A DNA stretch of 64,000 bases, taken from contig NZ_DATJPM010000080.1 of assembly GCF_035506375.1 (NCBI RefSeq), positions 39,212 through 103,211 on the forward strand. The letters run 5' to 3'. Made by a program: the position numbers and the translations under genes. The notes under the pieces are model-generated. The model searched no databases and had not been told where the DNA came from. It was given only the letters and a program-made list of their open reading frames with translations. Every line of letters begins with the position of its first letter. The stretch's first letter is position 1. Origin of the DNA: Methanocella sp. GTDB taxonomy: Archaea > Halobacteriota > Methanocellia > Methanocellales > Methanocellaceae. Of the stretch, positions 34,353-43,365 are shown one piece after another.

Positions 34353-36452
34353 TCACCCGCAGACCTGGCACGTGTCCGACGGCGTCCCGCCCGCGAATTC
34401 CCCGGACACCGTCACCGGTATCTTCTCCCCGTCGCCCGCCCCAAGATTAAGTACTTGCCTACCCTTACTCCCATACCTGTAGACCGTGACGCCCTTACAC
34501 TTCAGGTCATAGGCCAGCCTGTAGACCCTCTCGATGTCCCCGGAGGTCGCCTTCCCGGGCAGGTTAACGGTCTTGGAAACGGCGTTCTCGGTATATTTCT
34601 GGAAGGCTGCCTGCATCCTCACGTGCCGCTCGGGGGATATGTCGTGAGCAGTGACGAATAGCCTTTTAACGTCTTCCGGCACCTCCCCGATGCCGTCCAC
34701 CGTGCCCTGCCTCACGACCCTGTCGAGAAGATCGCTGCCATAGAAACCGCGGTCCTTGGCTATTCTCTCAAATATCGGATTGATCTCGAACAGCCTCTCC
34801 CCTCCGAGCACGTGCCTCATGAACGCGACCGCGAACAGGGGCTCGATGCCCGACGAGCACCCGGCGATGATGCTGATGGTCCCCGTCGGTGCAATCGTGG
34901 TCACCGTGGCGTTCCTTCTGGGGCGGCGCCAGATACTGCCCGGATAGTTGGGGAACGGCCCGCGCCGCTCCGCCAGCTCCTCGGACGCCTTTACCGCCTC
35001 CTCATCCAGGAAGCGGGCTATCTCCCCGCCCCGATCCAGCGCCTCGTCCGAATCGTATGGTATGCCCAGCCGGATGAGCATCTCGGCGAACCCCATGACG
35101 CCGAGCCCTATCTTTCGGTTGGCCCGGGTCATGTCGCCGATCTCCTCGAGGGGATATGGGTTCACGTCTATGACATTATCCAGAAAGTGAACGCCGATCC
35201 ATATGGTGTCCCGTACCTTCTCCCAGTCTATCGCCTGACCTTTGACCATCCTCGACAGGTTAATGCTGCCAAGGTTGCAGGACTCGTACGGGAGCAGCGG
35301 CTGCTCTCCGCAGGGATTCGTGGCCTCAATGCGCCCCACCCGGGGCGTCTGGTTGTGCCTCTCGATCTCGTCTATGAAGATCACGCCAGGGTCACCTCCC
35401 TTCCACGCGTTCTCCGCCATCATGGTCCAAACGCGGCGGGCGTCGAGCCTTCCCACGCTCTTCCCGGTCCGGGGGTTCACCAGGTCATACTCTTCCCCGT
35501 TTTCCACGGCCCTCATGAACTCGTCGGTCGCCGCGACGGAAATGTTGAAGTTCGTGAGCACTCCCGGCCGCGCCTTGGACTTTATGAACTCCAGGATGTC
35601 GGGGTGGTCGACCCGGAGTATGGCCATCATCGCCCCGCGCCTCTTTCCCCCGGACTTGATAACGTCGGTGGAGGTGTCGAAGACCCTCATGAAGCTCACC
35701 GGGCCAGAGGCGACCCCCTTGGTCGAGCGCACGATGTCCCCCGCCGGCCTCAGCCTCGAGAAATCGAAGCCGACTCCCCCGCCGCTCTGCTCTATCAGGG
35801 CCATGTTCCTCACGGCCGTGAATATCCCCTCCAGCGAGTCCTCCACCGGAAGGACGTAGCAGGCGGACATGGCCAGGCCCGTGCCCGATCCGGCGTTGAA
35901 GAGCGTCGGCGAGTTGGGCAGGAATTCCAGCCTGCTCATGACCCGGTAGAAGTCCTCCTCCGCATCACGGGGGTCGTCGCCATACCTCCCTTCAGCAGCG
36001 GCAATAGCCCGGGCCACGCGCCTGAACATCCCGGCCGGGGTCTCCACGACCTCGCCATTTTCATCCCTGAGCAGGTACCTCCTCCTCAGCACCTCTAAGG
36101 CGTTCACGGTGAGCTTCGGCTCCTCCTCGATGCCCAGCTCCTTCCCGATGCCCCTGAGCTCCTCCTTTTTTTTCCTGTAGCTCTCGTATTCATCGGCCAC
36201 CTCATCGAATCCCAGATCTCTCAGAGTTTCCACCACGGCGTCCTGGATATTCTCCACCGTGGGCACACGGCCCGCATGTCTCTCGACCAGCCGGCTTATG
36301 GCCTCGTCGGCGACCTTCCGTGCCTCGGCCTTCCCGCCCGTGCCCGAGGCCGTAAAGGCCCTATGGACGGCGCCCATGATCCTGTTCCGATCGAAATCGA
36401 CGATCTTTCCATCCCTTTTCATCACCTTGGAAATCTTTTCCATACCGGACAC
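34353..36452 (-). CDS. nrdJ: Ribonucleoside-diphosphate reductase, adenosylcobalamin-dependent (class II)
   Basis: Makes deoxyribonucleotides with an AdoCbl-generated thiyl radical. The N-terminal ATP-cone is at about residues 8-95 (KVMKRDGKIVDFDRNRIMGA). The catalytic barrel has FLPNSPTLFNAGSGTGLAMS, EQSGGGVGFDFSRLRP, the active-site ATNPCGEQPLLPYESCNLGS (N-x-C-x-E) and APTGTISIIAGCSSGIEPLF. The C-terminus ends DTCQVCG, the CxxC that re-reduces the active site. There is no NrdB partner nearby, consistent with class II. The 699-residue length is typical. The ATG at 36452 is divergent from pycB; a strong palindrome lies in the shared region. Confidence 0.95.
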   Translation of the reverse strand: MSGMEKISKVMKRDGKIVDFDRNRIMGAVHRAFTASGTGGKAEARKVADEAISRLVERHAGRVPTVENIQDAVVETLRDLGFDEVADEYESYRKKKEELRGIGKELGIEEEPKLTVNALEVLRRRYLLRDENGEVVETPAGMFRRVARAIAAAEGRYGDDPRDAEEDFYRVMSRLEFLPNSPTLFNAGSGTGLAMSACYVLPVEDSLEGIFTAVRNMALIEQSGGGVGFDFSRLRPAGDIVRSTKGVASGPVSFMRVFDTSTDVIKSGGKRRGAMMAILRVDHPDILEFIKSKARPGVLTNFNISVAATDEFMRAVENGEEYDLVNPRTGKSVGRLDARRVWTMMAENAWKGGDPGVIFIDEIERHNQTPRVGRIEATNPCGEQPLLPYESCNLGSINLSRMVKGQAIDWEKVRDTIWIGVHFLDNVIDVNPYPLEEIGDMTRANRKIGLGVMGFAEMLIRLGIPYDSDEALDRGGEIARFLDEEAVKASEELAERRGPFPNYPGSIWRRPRRNATVTTIAPTGTISIIAGCSSGIEPLFAVAFMRHVLGGERLFEINPIFERIAKDRGFYGSDLLDRVVRQGTVDGIGEVPEDVKRLFVTAHDISPERHVRMQAAFQKYTENAVSKTVNLPGKATSGDIERVYRLAYDLKCKGVTVYRYGSKGRQVLNLGAGDGEKIPVTVSGEFAGGTPSDTCQVCG

Positions 36453-36499
36453 CAGCGAGCTTGGAGCATTATTGGCCCGCCCCCGTAGAACCGGAGGCG

Positions 36500-36524
36500 T
36501 TAAGGTTATATCTTATAACCTTAA
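36500..36524. promoter_or_regulatory. Perfect palindrome between nrdJ and pycB (probable operator)
   Basis: Two 11-base arms, TTAAGGTTATA and its exact inverse, are separated by TCT. It lies 48 bp upstream of nrdJ and 75 bp upstream of pycB. It contains TATA-like sequence, so a bound dimer would compete with TBP. It does not match the bacterial NrdR box as I remember it. Confidence 0.6.
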
Positions 36525-36598
36525 AAATACCGTAACGCATTCATAATATTATGTTATGATATTGCCGGGCTTTTAGCTTAACCCGTGAGGAAAAGGGC

Positions 36599-38335
36599 AT
36601 GGTTAAGATTACAGAAACGATCCTGAGAGACGCCCACCAGTCCCTGGCGGCGACGAGGATGAGGACCGAGGACATGGTCCCCATCATCGAGAAGCTGGAC
36701 CAGGTCGGCTTCTACTCCTTAGAGGCATGGGGCGGCGCGACCTTCGACACGTGCATACGGTACCTCAACGAGGACCCGTGGGAACGGCTGAGAATCATAA
36801 AAAAGGCCGCGAAGACCACTCCGATCCAGATGCTCCTGAGGGGCCAGAACCTCGTAGGGTACCGGCACTACTCCGACGACGTCGTCGAGAAGTTCGTCAC
36901 GCTGGCCGCGAAGAACGGCGTCGACATCTTCAGGGTATTCGACGCCGTCAACGACATCCGCAACATGGAGGCCTCCATAATGGTCGCCAAGAAGTGCGGC
37001 TCCCACGTCCAGGGAACGCTCTGCTATACGCTCAGCCCGGTCCACTCGAACGATAAGTTCGTCGAGATCGCGAAGGAGCTGGCGGCGCTGGGCTGCGACT
37101 CGATATGCATCAAGGACATGGCCGGGCTTATCATGCCCGGGCCGGCCTACGACCTGGTGTCCCGCCTCAGGAAGGAGGTCGGGCTGCCCGTCGACTTACA
37201 CTGCCACTGCACCAACGGCATCGCACCCATGAGCTATTACGAGGCGGCCCGCGCAGGAGTCGACATACTGGATACCGCCATGTCGCCCTTCGCCTTCGGC
37301 ACCTCCCAGCCCGCCACGGAGTCCATCGTGGGCGCCCTGCAGGGCACGCCCTACGACACGAACCTGGACTTAAAACTGCTGGCGGAGATCGCCGAGTACT
37401 TCTGGAAGGTCAAGGAACGTTACGCGGCCATCATAGACCCCATTTTAGAGAGGATCGACGTCAACGTGCTCGTCTACCAGATACCTGGCGGCATGCTCTC
37501 CAACCTGGTCTCGCAGCTCAAGCAGCAGAATAAGATGGAAATGTACGACGCAGTATTAAAAGAAGTGCCCGTCGTGCGCCGGGAACTGGGATACCCGCCC
37601 CTGGTCACGCCCACCTCGCAAATAGTGGGCACCCAGGCGGTGCTCAACGTGGTCATGGGCGAGCGCTATAAGGTCGTGCCGAAGGAAGTCAAGGACTACG
37701 TCAAGGGCTTCTACGGCAGGTCTCCGGCACCCGTGGACCCCGCGATCCAGAAGAAGGTCATCGGCGACGAAAAGCCCATCACCGTCCGGCCCGCGGACCT
37801 CCTGAAGCCCGAGATGCCGGAAGTCATCGCTGCCGTCGACGGCCTCGGCCTCGAGAAGGTCGCCGAGGAGGACTACGTCACGTACGCCCTGTACCCGCAG
37901 GTCGCCGAAAAGTTCCTGAGGGGCGAGATCACGGCCGAGGCGCTGGAGCCAAAAGCGGCCCCGGCGAAGAAGTCAAAGCTCGGGCCCAACGCCAGGCGCT
38001 TTTTAATAGAGATGGACGGCCAGGTCAAGGAGATCCGGATCGATGCGCTGGACGCGCCCATGCCGCCCATCGGAGCAGTGGCCACCCAGCAGGTCGCCGA
38101 AGCCGTGGAGGAGACCTCCGCCAACGGCGCCGTGACGAGCCCCATGCAGGGCACTATACTGAAAGTCAACGTCAAGGTGGGCGACAGCGTGAAGAAGGGC
38201 GACGTGATCGCCGTCCTGGAGGCCATGAAGATGGAAAACGACATCGTGGCCCACAGCTCGGGCGTCGTAAAGGCCGTATACGCACAGAAGGGCAAGAACG
38301 TAGAGGCGAACTCAGTGCTCGCCGTCATCGAGTGA
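36599..38335 (+). CDS. pycB: Pyruvate carboxylase subunit B (carboxyltransferase plus biotinyl domain)
   Basis: Transfers CO2 from carboxybiotin to pyruvate, giving oxaloacetate for biosynthesis. The N-terminal carboxyltransferase barrel has ETILRDAHQSLAATRMRTED, EAWGGATFDTCIRYLNEDPW and DLHCHCTNGIAPMSYYEAAR with the metal-binding HCH. The C-terminal biotinyl domain has VIAVLEAMKMENDI, with the acceptor Lys in AMKM at about residue 544. A flexible linker with charged and Ala-rich segments joins them. It is separated from the A subunit by 4 bp. GAGGAAAAGGG precedes the ATG. Confidence 0.95.
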   Translation: MVKITETILRDAHQSLAATRMRTEDMVPIIEKLDQVGFYSLEAWGGATFDTCIRYLNEDPWERLRIIKKAAKTTPIQMLLRGQNLVGYRHYSDDVVEKFVTLAAKNGVDIFRVFDAVNDIRNMEASIMVAKKCGSHVQGTLCYTLSPVHSNDKFVEIAKELAALGCDSICIKDMAGLIMPGPAYDLVSRLRKEVGLPVDLHCHCTNGIAPMSYYEAARAGVDILDTAMSPFAFGTSQPATESIVGALQGTPYDTNLDLKLLAEIAEYFWKVKERYAAIIDPILERIDVNVLVYQIPGGMLSNLVSQLKQQNKMEMYDAVLKEVPVVRRELGYPPLVTPTSQIVGTQAVLNVVMGERYKVVPKEVKDYVKGFYGRSPAPVDPAIQKKVIGDEKPITVRPADLLKPEMPEVIAAVDGLGLEKVAEEDYVTYALYPQVAEKFLRGEITAEALEPKAAPAKKSKLGPNARRFLIEMDGQVKEIRIDALDAPMPPIGAVATQQVAEAVEETSANGAVTSPMQGTILKVNVKVGDSVKKGDVIAVLEAMKMENDIVAHSSGVVKAVYAQKGKNVEANSVLAVIE

Positions 38336-38339
38336 AAAA

Positions 38340-40511
38340 ATGTTCAACAAGGTACTGATCGCAAACCGGGGCGAGATCGCGCTCCGGGTCGAAAGGGCGT
38401 GCAAGGAGCTGGGCATAGCCACCGTGGCCGTCTACTCCGAGGCGGACGCGAAGTCCCTGCACGTCAAGTACGCCGACGAGGCCTACAGCATCGGCCCCCC
38501 GCCGGCAAAGAGCAGCTACCTCAGCGTGGATGCCCTCTTAGAGGTCGCCCAGGACTCGGGCTGCGACGCCGTGCACCCGGGCTATGGCTTTTTATCCGAA
38601 AACGCCCCGTTCGCCGAGGCAGTGCGAAAGGCGGGCGTCTCGTTCATCGGGCCTTCGCCCTCGGTCATTAAAAAACTTGGCGACAAGACCGTGGCCCGGA
38701 GCACCATGAAGAAGGCGGGCCTGCCGCTCATACCCGGCTCCCCGGGCACCGTGAGGAGCGCCGACGAGGCCATAGAGCTGGCCAACCGCTTCGGCTATCC
38801 CTGTATTATCAAGGCCGCGGGCGGGGGCGGCGGCCGAGGCATGCGCCTGGTGTTCTCGGACGCCGAAGTCCCGGACGCGCTTGAGAGCGCGAAGCGCGAG
38901 GCCGAAGCGTTCTTCAACAACGGGGACGTCTACATCGAGAAATACCTGGAGGACCCGCGCCATATCGAGTTCCAGATCTTAGCCGATAAGAGCGGCAATG
39001 TCATCCACCTGGGGGAGAGGGACTGCTCCATACAAAGAAGACACCAGAAGCTCCTCGAAGAGGCCCCGTCGCCCAGGATGACGCCCGTGCTGCGGGAGAC
39101 CATGGGCAACGCCGCCGTCCAGGGCGCCAAGGCAGTCAAGTACGAGAACGCCGGCACCTTCGAATTCTTACTGGACAAGTACGGTAATTTTTATTTCATG
39201 GAGGTCAACACCCGCATCCAGGTCGAGCACCCCGTGACGGAACTGATCACGGGCATGGACCTGGTCAAGGAGCAGCTGCGCATCGCCGCGGGCGACGAGC
39301 TCCCATACAGGCAGAGCGACATAAAGATAAACGGCCACGCCATCGAGTGCAGGATCAACGCGGAGGACCCGCAGGAGAACTTCTTCCCATCGCCCGGGAA
39401 GATCACCACGTACATGGCCCCAGGCGGCCCGGGCGTGCGCATCGACGGCTGCTCCTATGCGGGCTACGAGATACCGCCCTACTATGACAGCATGATCGCC
39501 AAGCTCATCGTGTGGGATTCGACGCGGATGGGCGCCATCAACCGCATGCGGCGGGCGCTGGACGAGTACGTGGTCGAGGGCGTCAAGACCACCATTCCCT
39601 TCCACAAGATGATACTGTTCAACGCCTATTTCCGCAAGGGCGACTACAGTACCAGTTTCATATCGAAGAACATCCTGAACGAGGACAAGCTCATCCCCAA
39701 AGAAATCAAAAAGGGCCTCAAGACGAAGGTGCTGGGCCACCGGATCCAGTACTTCGAGGAGGTCGCCTCCACCAACCGCATAGCGAAAGAAATGGCGGCG
39801 GCCGGCGCCGAGGAGGGCACCATGGTGCTCGCCGAGACCCAGAGCGGCGGCGTCAAGGGGCGCATCGGCCGGGAGTGGATATCCCCGTTCGGCGGCGTAT
39901 GCTTCTCATTAATACTCCGGCCCCGGGCACAGCCCCGGCACGCGACCAAAATAACGTTAGCGGCCGCGTCGGCCGTGTGCAAGACGATCCGGGGCCTCTA
40001 CGGCCTGGACGCTAAGATCAACTGGCCTAACGACATTTTAATCGACGGCCGCAAGGTCTGCGGCATCCTCACGGACATGGCCATGGACGTGAACAGCATA
40101 AAATACATCGTGCTGGGCTTCGGCGTCAACGTGAACGTCGAGAGACTCTCCTTCCCCCAGAAAATACAGAAGACCGCAACCTCCATCAAGGAGGAGCTGG
40201 GCAGGACAGTGTCCCGCAGGGACTTCATCGACGCGTTACTCGTCGAGTTCGAGCGCCAGTACCAGAACTTCAACGACGGCCAGTACGGCGTCATCCTGGA
40301 CGAGTACAAGCAGCTCGCCTACCCGCTGGGCGGCCACATAATAGTCAAGGACCAGGACAGGCTCTACGAGGGCCAGTCCGTGGACATCAGCGAGGACGGC
40401 GCCCTGGTCATGAAGACCAAGGAGGGCACTGTCATGACGTTCGTCACCGGCGACGTGCACGCCCACCCCGATGAAGTGCTTAAAAAGGACGAGGTCCGGC
40501 ACGAGGCATGA
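38340..40511 (+). CDS. pycA: Pyruvate carboxylase subunit A fused to biotin-protein ligase
   Basis: Residues 1 to about 450 are biotin carboxylase: ANRGEIALRVERACKELGIA, HPGYGFLSENAPFAEAVRKA, GGGGGRGMRLVF (ATP grasp loop), HIEFQILADKSGNVIHLGER, EVNTRIQVEHPVTELITGMD. After a charged linker, residues from about 467 form a complete BirA/BPL ligase: FEEVASTNRIAKEM, VKGRIGREWISPFGG (biotinyl-AMP loop), INWPNDILIDGRKVCGILTD, VLGFGVNVN and a C-terminal SH3-like RLYEGQSVDISEDGALVM. There is no N-terminal DNA-binding domain, so the ligase part is purely catalytic. It would biotinylate PycB encoded just upstream. In other methanogens bpl is a separate gene near pycA; here it is fused in frame. Confidence 0.93.
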   Translation: MFNKVLIANRGEIALRVERACKELGIATVAVYSEADAKSLHVKYADEAYSIGPPPAKSSYLSVDALLEVAQDSGCDAVHPGYGFLSENAPFAEAVRKAGVSFIGPSPSVIKKLGDKTVARSTMKKAGLPLIPGSPGTVRSADEAIELANRFGYPCIIKAAGGGGGRGMRLVFSDAEVPDALESAKREAEAFFNNGDVYIEKYLEDPRHIEFQILADKSGNVIHLGERDCSIQRRHQKLLEEAPSPRMTPVLRETMGNAAVQGAKAVKYENAGTFEFLLDKYGNFYFMEVNTRIQVEHPVTELITGMDLVKEQLRIAAGDELPYRQSDIKINGHAIECRINAEDPQENFFPSPGKITTYMAPGGPGVRIDGCSYAGYEIPPYYDSMIAKLIVWDSTRMGAINRMRRALDEYVVEGVKTTIPFHKMILFNAYFRKGDYSTSFISKNILNEDKLIPKEIKKGLKTKVLGHRIQYFEEVASTNRIAKEMAAAGAEEGTMVLAETQSGGVKGRIGREWISPFGGVCFSLILRPRAQPRHATKITLAAASAVCKTIRGLYGLDAKINWPNDILIDGRKVCGILTDMAMDVNSIKYIVLGFGVNVNVERLSFPQKIQKTATSIKEELGRTVSRRDFIDALLVEFERQYQNFNDGQYGVILDEYKQLAYPLGGHIIVKDQDRLYEGQSVDISEDGALVMKTKEGTVMTFVTGDVHAHPDEVLKKDEVRHEA

Positions 40512-40515
40512 TTTT

Positions 40516-41049
40516 TCAGGTGATCTGCTTCAAAAAGCCCAGCCAGTACTTCGCCTCTTCGAGATGACGCTGGCTCGCCCGGGTCTTTACGGTACAGACG
40601 TCCTTACGTCCCACCAGGGACTTAAGGCTCAATATCGCCCGCAGCAGGCCCCGGGCCTCCTTGAAGATCACGTTCGCCTCGGCGACGGTGAGCTGGCTGC
40701 TATGCAGGATCTCCTCGTCGACGTGCTCGTGCGCCTGCAGCCTGTATATCAGCTTGCGGACGTACTCCTTCTCCTCGTCGGTCAGGCAGTCCTTGGCCAG
40801 CAGGTCCCAGACGATTTCGTGCAGCGGGACCACTTTTCCGCCCAGCTCGAACTCGAACGGGGTGAGCACGCCCACCCAGACGAGCATGCGGTGCAGCTTG
40901 AGCTCCAGGCGGCGACGCTCTTCGGGCGTGATGGGGCGCTGCGCCTCCTTACCGTACTCTCGCACCGCCGCCTTGAGGTCCCTCAAGACCCCTTTCGGCG
41001 TGGTGCCGTCTATGACGCTGCGGGATTCCTGCGTGAGCGCGGCGGGCAT
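40516..41049 (-). CDS. Conserved archaeal protein (DUF5788-like)
   Basis: A 177-residue, mostly helical, charged protein. Recognisable blocks are ITPEERRRLELKLHRMLVWV, GKVVPLHEIVWDLLAKDCLT and ANVIFKEARGLLRAILSLKS. I associate it with the DUF5788 family of methanogens and haloarchaea, from memory. The start at ATG 41049 is preferred over the GTG at 41061; GGAGTG lies upstream. It converges on the pyc operon with 4 bp between stops. The function is unknown. Confidence 0.6.
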   Translation of the reverse strand: MPAALTQESRSVIDGTTPKGVLRDLKAAVREYGKEAQRPITPEERRRLELKLHRMLVWVGVLTPFEFELGGKVVPLHEIVWDLLAKDCLTDEEKEYVRKLIYRLQAHEHVDEEILHSSQLTVAEANVIFKEARGLLRAILSLKSLVGRKDVCTVKTRASQRHLEEAKYWLGFLKQIT

Positions 41050-41112
41050 GATAGAGCACACTCCACTGCTACAATAAAAAAATGAATTGGAAAATTAAAA
41101 CGAATAATGAGT

Positions 41113-41250
41113 TTACTTGAGCTTTTTCTGGAGCTTCTGGAGCTTCTTCTTCGCGGACGCGCTGCCCGAAGCAGCCTGTTTCGCCAGTTCCTCAGCCTTC
41201 GCCTTCTTCACCTTGTTCAGCTTTTCCATCTGTTTCTTGCTTGTCGGCAT
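41113..41250 (-). CDS. 45-residue lysine-rich small protein
   Basis: The frame MPTSKKQMEKLNKVKKAKAE followed by ELAKQAASGSASAKKKLQKL and QKKLK has 15 lysines in 45 residues. GGTGA sits 7 bases before its ATG, inside the end of the PrsW gene, so it is a genuine-looking small gene in the same direction. It is predicted helical, and could bind nucleic acid or the ribosome. I recognise no named family. Confidence 0.7.
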   Translation of the reverse strand: MPTSKKQMEKLNKVKKAKAEELAKQAASGSASAKKKLQKLQKKLK

Positions 41251-41257
41251 TATACAT

Positions 41258-42733
41258 TCACCTGTTCTGTGCCTTATCCTTCATTTGTAACTGTAAATAT
41301 GCGCCAAGTATTATGTATATTCCGGTGACCACGATGGTCAGCAGGGGGTCGAACACCGGCACGGGGACGCCGAAGGCCGTCTGCATGATGGAGTCGAAGA
41401 CCGCAGTCAGGTTAAATGTCCCGTGGAGCAGGATGGCGATGGGCAGGCCCATGGAGAACCCCGCGACGGCGAAGCCCGTGGACTTGGTCCGGCTCTTGAA
41501 ATAGCCGATGGCGACGCCCGTGGCCGCTGTAAAGCAGCCGTGGGCCAGGGAGCACAGGAACGAGCGGTACAGGATATTATACGCCCACGCCACCAGGCCT
41601 CCCACGACCACCGGGCTGGCGTTCGTGGCGAAGTACAGCCAGTTCTCGATGAACGCGAAGCCCATGCCGATTGAGAAGCCGAAGATGATGCCGTCGAACA
41701 CGTTGTCGAAGTCATGGTGGCCAGACAGTATCAATAAACCGGTCCCCTTAGCCGTCTCCTCCACGACCGGGGCCACGAGCACGGCGACGACGAGATCGGC
41801 GGCCCCGGCGCTAAGGACGAGGCCCGCTATCAGCGATATTGTCGTGTTGATGAAGAAGGCGAAGAAGGTGGCCATCACGCCCCACATGAAGAGGCCCACG
41901 ATGAACCGTAAAGGCTCGCGCTCGTAGTAGTCCGCCAGCCAGCCGATGATCAGGAAGATCACGGGCATGAATATGGCCGCCACGCCGCCCACGATGAACA
42001 CCAGCCAGCCGATGTCGGGGCGGATGTCGTGAAGCGAGAACCATAATATGAGGAGCACCAGCAGAGCGCCCAGCGCCATCTCGATGACCCAGAAGAAGGG
42101 GTTGATGATGATATCCGCGATCCGCTCGGCCACGGGACGCATCTTCGTGATGGGGAAGAACAGCGTGCGCAGATTGTACTCTTTGTCCGGGCCGTGCCTC
42201 TCGCGCTGCGCGATGGACATGGCGCCGGTGACCAAGACGATCAATATTACGATAAGCACGGCCGCCGAGATGACGCCGAAGAACGACAGCGAGGACTTGA
42301 GCGCGTCCTCGTACATCGACCAGTCCTCCGTGACCGAGAATACGTTGCCCAGATAGCCCGAGTAGGTCCTGCCCACGACGCCAAACTGGTCGACTTCCTG
42401 GCTCTTGCCGCTGTAGGTAAAGTTGACAGGATAGTCGAAGGTGCCAGACTTCCCCGCGGCAAGGCTTCCGAGCTTCTCGACCATGTTCCACTGCTCGTCC
42501 TGGTAGACCTCGAGGTAGACGTCCATCGGGGAGCTCGTCGGGTTCGCCACCATGATAGACAGCGTCTCGTTGGCGGGGGTCTGATTAAAAGTGAAGCTGG
42601 ACTGCCCGACCGAGACGTTAAGGCCCCGATCCTGGAAGACCGTGGACGGTACGTCCCCGGCCGTCTGGGCGAGTGCCGGAGGTACACAGAGTAAGAGTAA
42701 AATAGCGAGTAAAACCGCAGTCTTTCCTTTCAT
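41258..42733 (-). CDS. PrsW-family intramembrane metalloprotease with N-terminal extracellular domain
   Basis: Signal-like KGKTAVLLAILLLLCVPPAL is followed by a beta-sandwich of about 130 residues (VGQSSFTFNQTPANETLSIM). A helix and a membrane domain of seven or more helices come next. PrsW motifs are LVAPVVEETAKGTGLLIL (EExxK; about residue 322), DGIIFGFSIGMGFAFIENWL, SLAHGCFTAATGVAIGYFKS and LLHGTFNL. These form the zinc site of the type II CAAX/PrsW group. In bacteria PrsW cleaves anti-sigma factors; the archaeal substrate is unknown. I chose ATG 42733 so that the signal peptide is N-terminal; the frame itself extends to 42781. Confidence 0.82.
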   Translation of the reverse strand: MKGKTAVLLAILLLLCVPPALAQTAGDVPSTVFQDRGLNVSVGQSSFTFNQTPANETLSIMVANPTSSPMDVYLEVYQDEQWNMVEKLGSLAAGKSGTFDYPVNFTYSGKSQEVDQFGVVGRTYSGYLGNVFSVTEDWSMYEDALKSSLSFFGVISAAVLIVILIVLVTGAMSIAQRERHGPDKEYNLRTLFFPITKMRPVAERIADIIINPFFWVIEMALGALLVLLILWFSLHDIRPDIGWLVFIVGGVAAIFMPVIFLIIGWLADYYEREPLRFIVGLFMWGVMATFFAFFINTTISLIAGLVLSAGAADLVVAVLVAPVVEETAKGTGLLILSGHHDFDNVFDGIIFGFSIGMGFAFIENWLYFATNASPVVVGGLVAWAYNILYRSFLCSLAHGCFTAATGVAIGYFKSRTKSTGFAVAGFSMGLPIAILLHGTFNLTAVFDSIMQTAFGVPVPVFDPLLTIVVTGIYIILGAYLQLQMKDKAQNR

Positions 42734-42842
42734 GTCCCGACGAAATCCCATAGGCACTATTAGCTTAAAACCCTTATGCAAGCAGGCCGCTTTTCATGGT
42801 AAATATAAATAGTATGAGCTTTACCTTTTTCCTGTTGATATC

Positions 42843-43280
42843 ATGAAAAAGGCCATCATCGAAACGGATAAGGGCAACATCGAGATCGTCCTCTTCGACA
42901 AGGATGCCCCGAACACTGTGAAGAACTTCGAGAAGCTGGCGAACTCCGGGTTCTATAACGGGCTCAAGTTCCACCGCGTCATTCCCGGCTTCGTCGTCCA
43001 GGGCGGCGACCCTAAGGGGGACGGCACCGGCGGGCCCGGCTACACGATCAAGTGCGAGTGCTACCAGCCGAACGCCCATAAGCACACGAAGGGCGCCCTC
43101 TCGATGGCCCACGCGGGCCGGGACACCGGCGGCAGCCAGTTCTTCATCACCCACGCGCCCCAGCCCCACCTGGACGGCAAGCACACCGTCTTCGGCCAGG
43201 TCGAGAAGGGCATGGACGTCGTCCTTAAGATAAAGCAGGGCGATAAGATGAAGAGCGTTAAAGTGTTCGAGTCGCCATAA
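42843..43280 (+). CDS. Peptidyl-prolyl cis-trans isomerase, cyclophilin type
   Basis: A 145-residue cytoplasmic cyclophilin. The N-terminus is KKAIIETDKGNIEIVLFDKD. The active-site segments are NGLKFHRVIPGFVVQGGDPK (catalytic Arg in FHR) and GALSMAHAGRDTGGSQFFIT, then TVFGQVEKGMDVV. It has no signal peptide, so it probably assists folding in the cytoplasm. The ATG is preceded by a TATA-like ATATAAATAG near 42802. It is a single gene. Confidence 0.95.
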   Translation: MKKAIIETDKGNIEIVLFDKDAPNTVKNFEKLANSGFYNGLKFHRVIPGFVVQGGDPKGDGTGGPGYTIKCECYQPNAHKHTKGALSMAHAGRDTGGSQFFITHAPQPHLDGKHTVFGQVEKGMDVVLKIKQGDKMKSVKVFESP

Positions 43281-43365
43281 AAAAATTTAGCTTTTTATCC
43301 TTTTTGTCTATATTTTTTATACTCTAGTAAAAAGGCTTATTTTATTATAAGCGAATATACGGTTT

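Noticed and set aside
34812..36098. 428-codon plus-strand open frame
   Set aside because: It lies wholly inside nrdJ on the opposite strand. The composition (Arg, Pro, His-rich) is that of an antisense shadow in GC-rich DNA.
36500..36524. NrdR box
   Set aside because: The palindrome does not match the NrdR box consensus as I remember it, so I call it only a probable operator.
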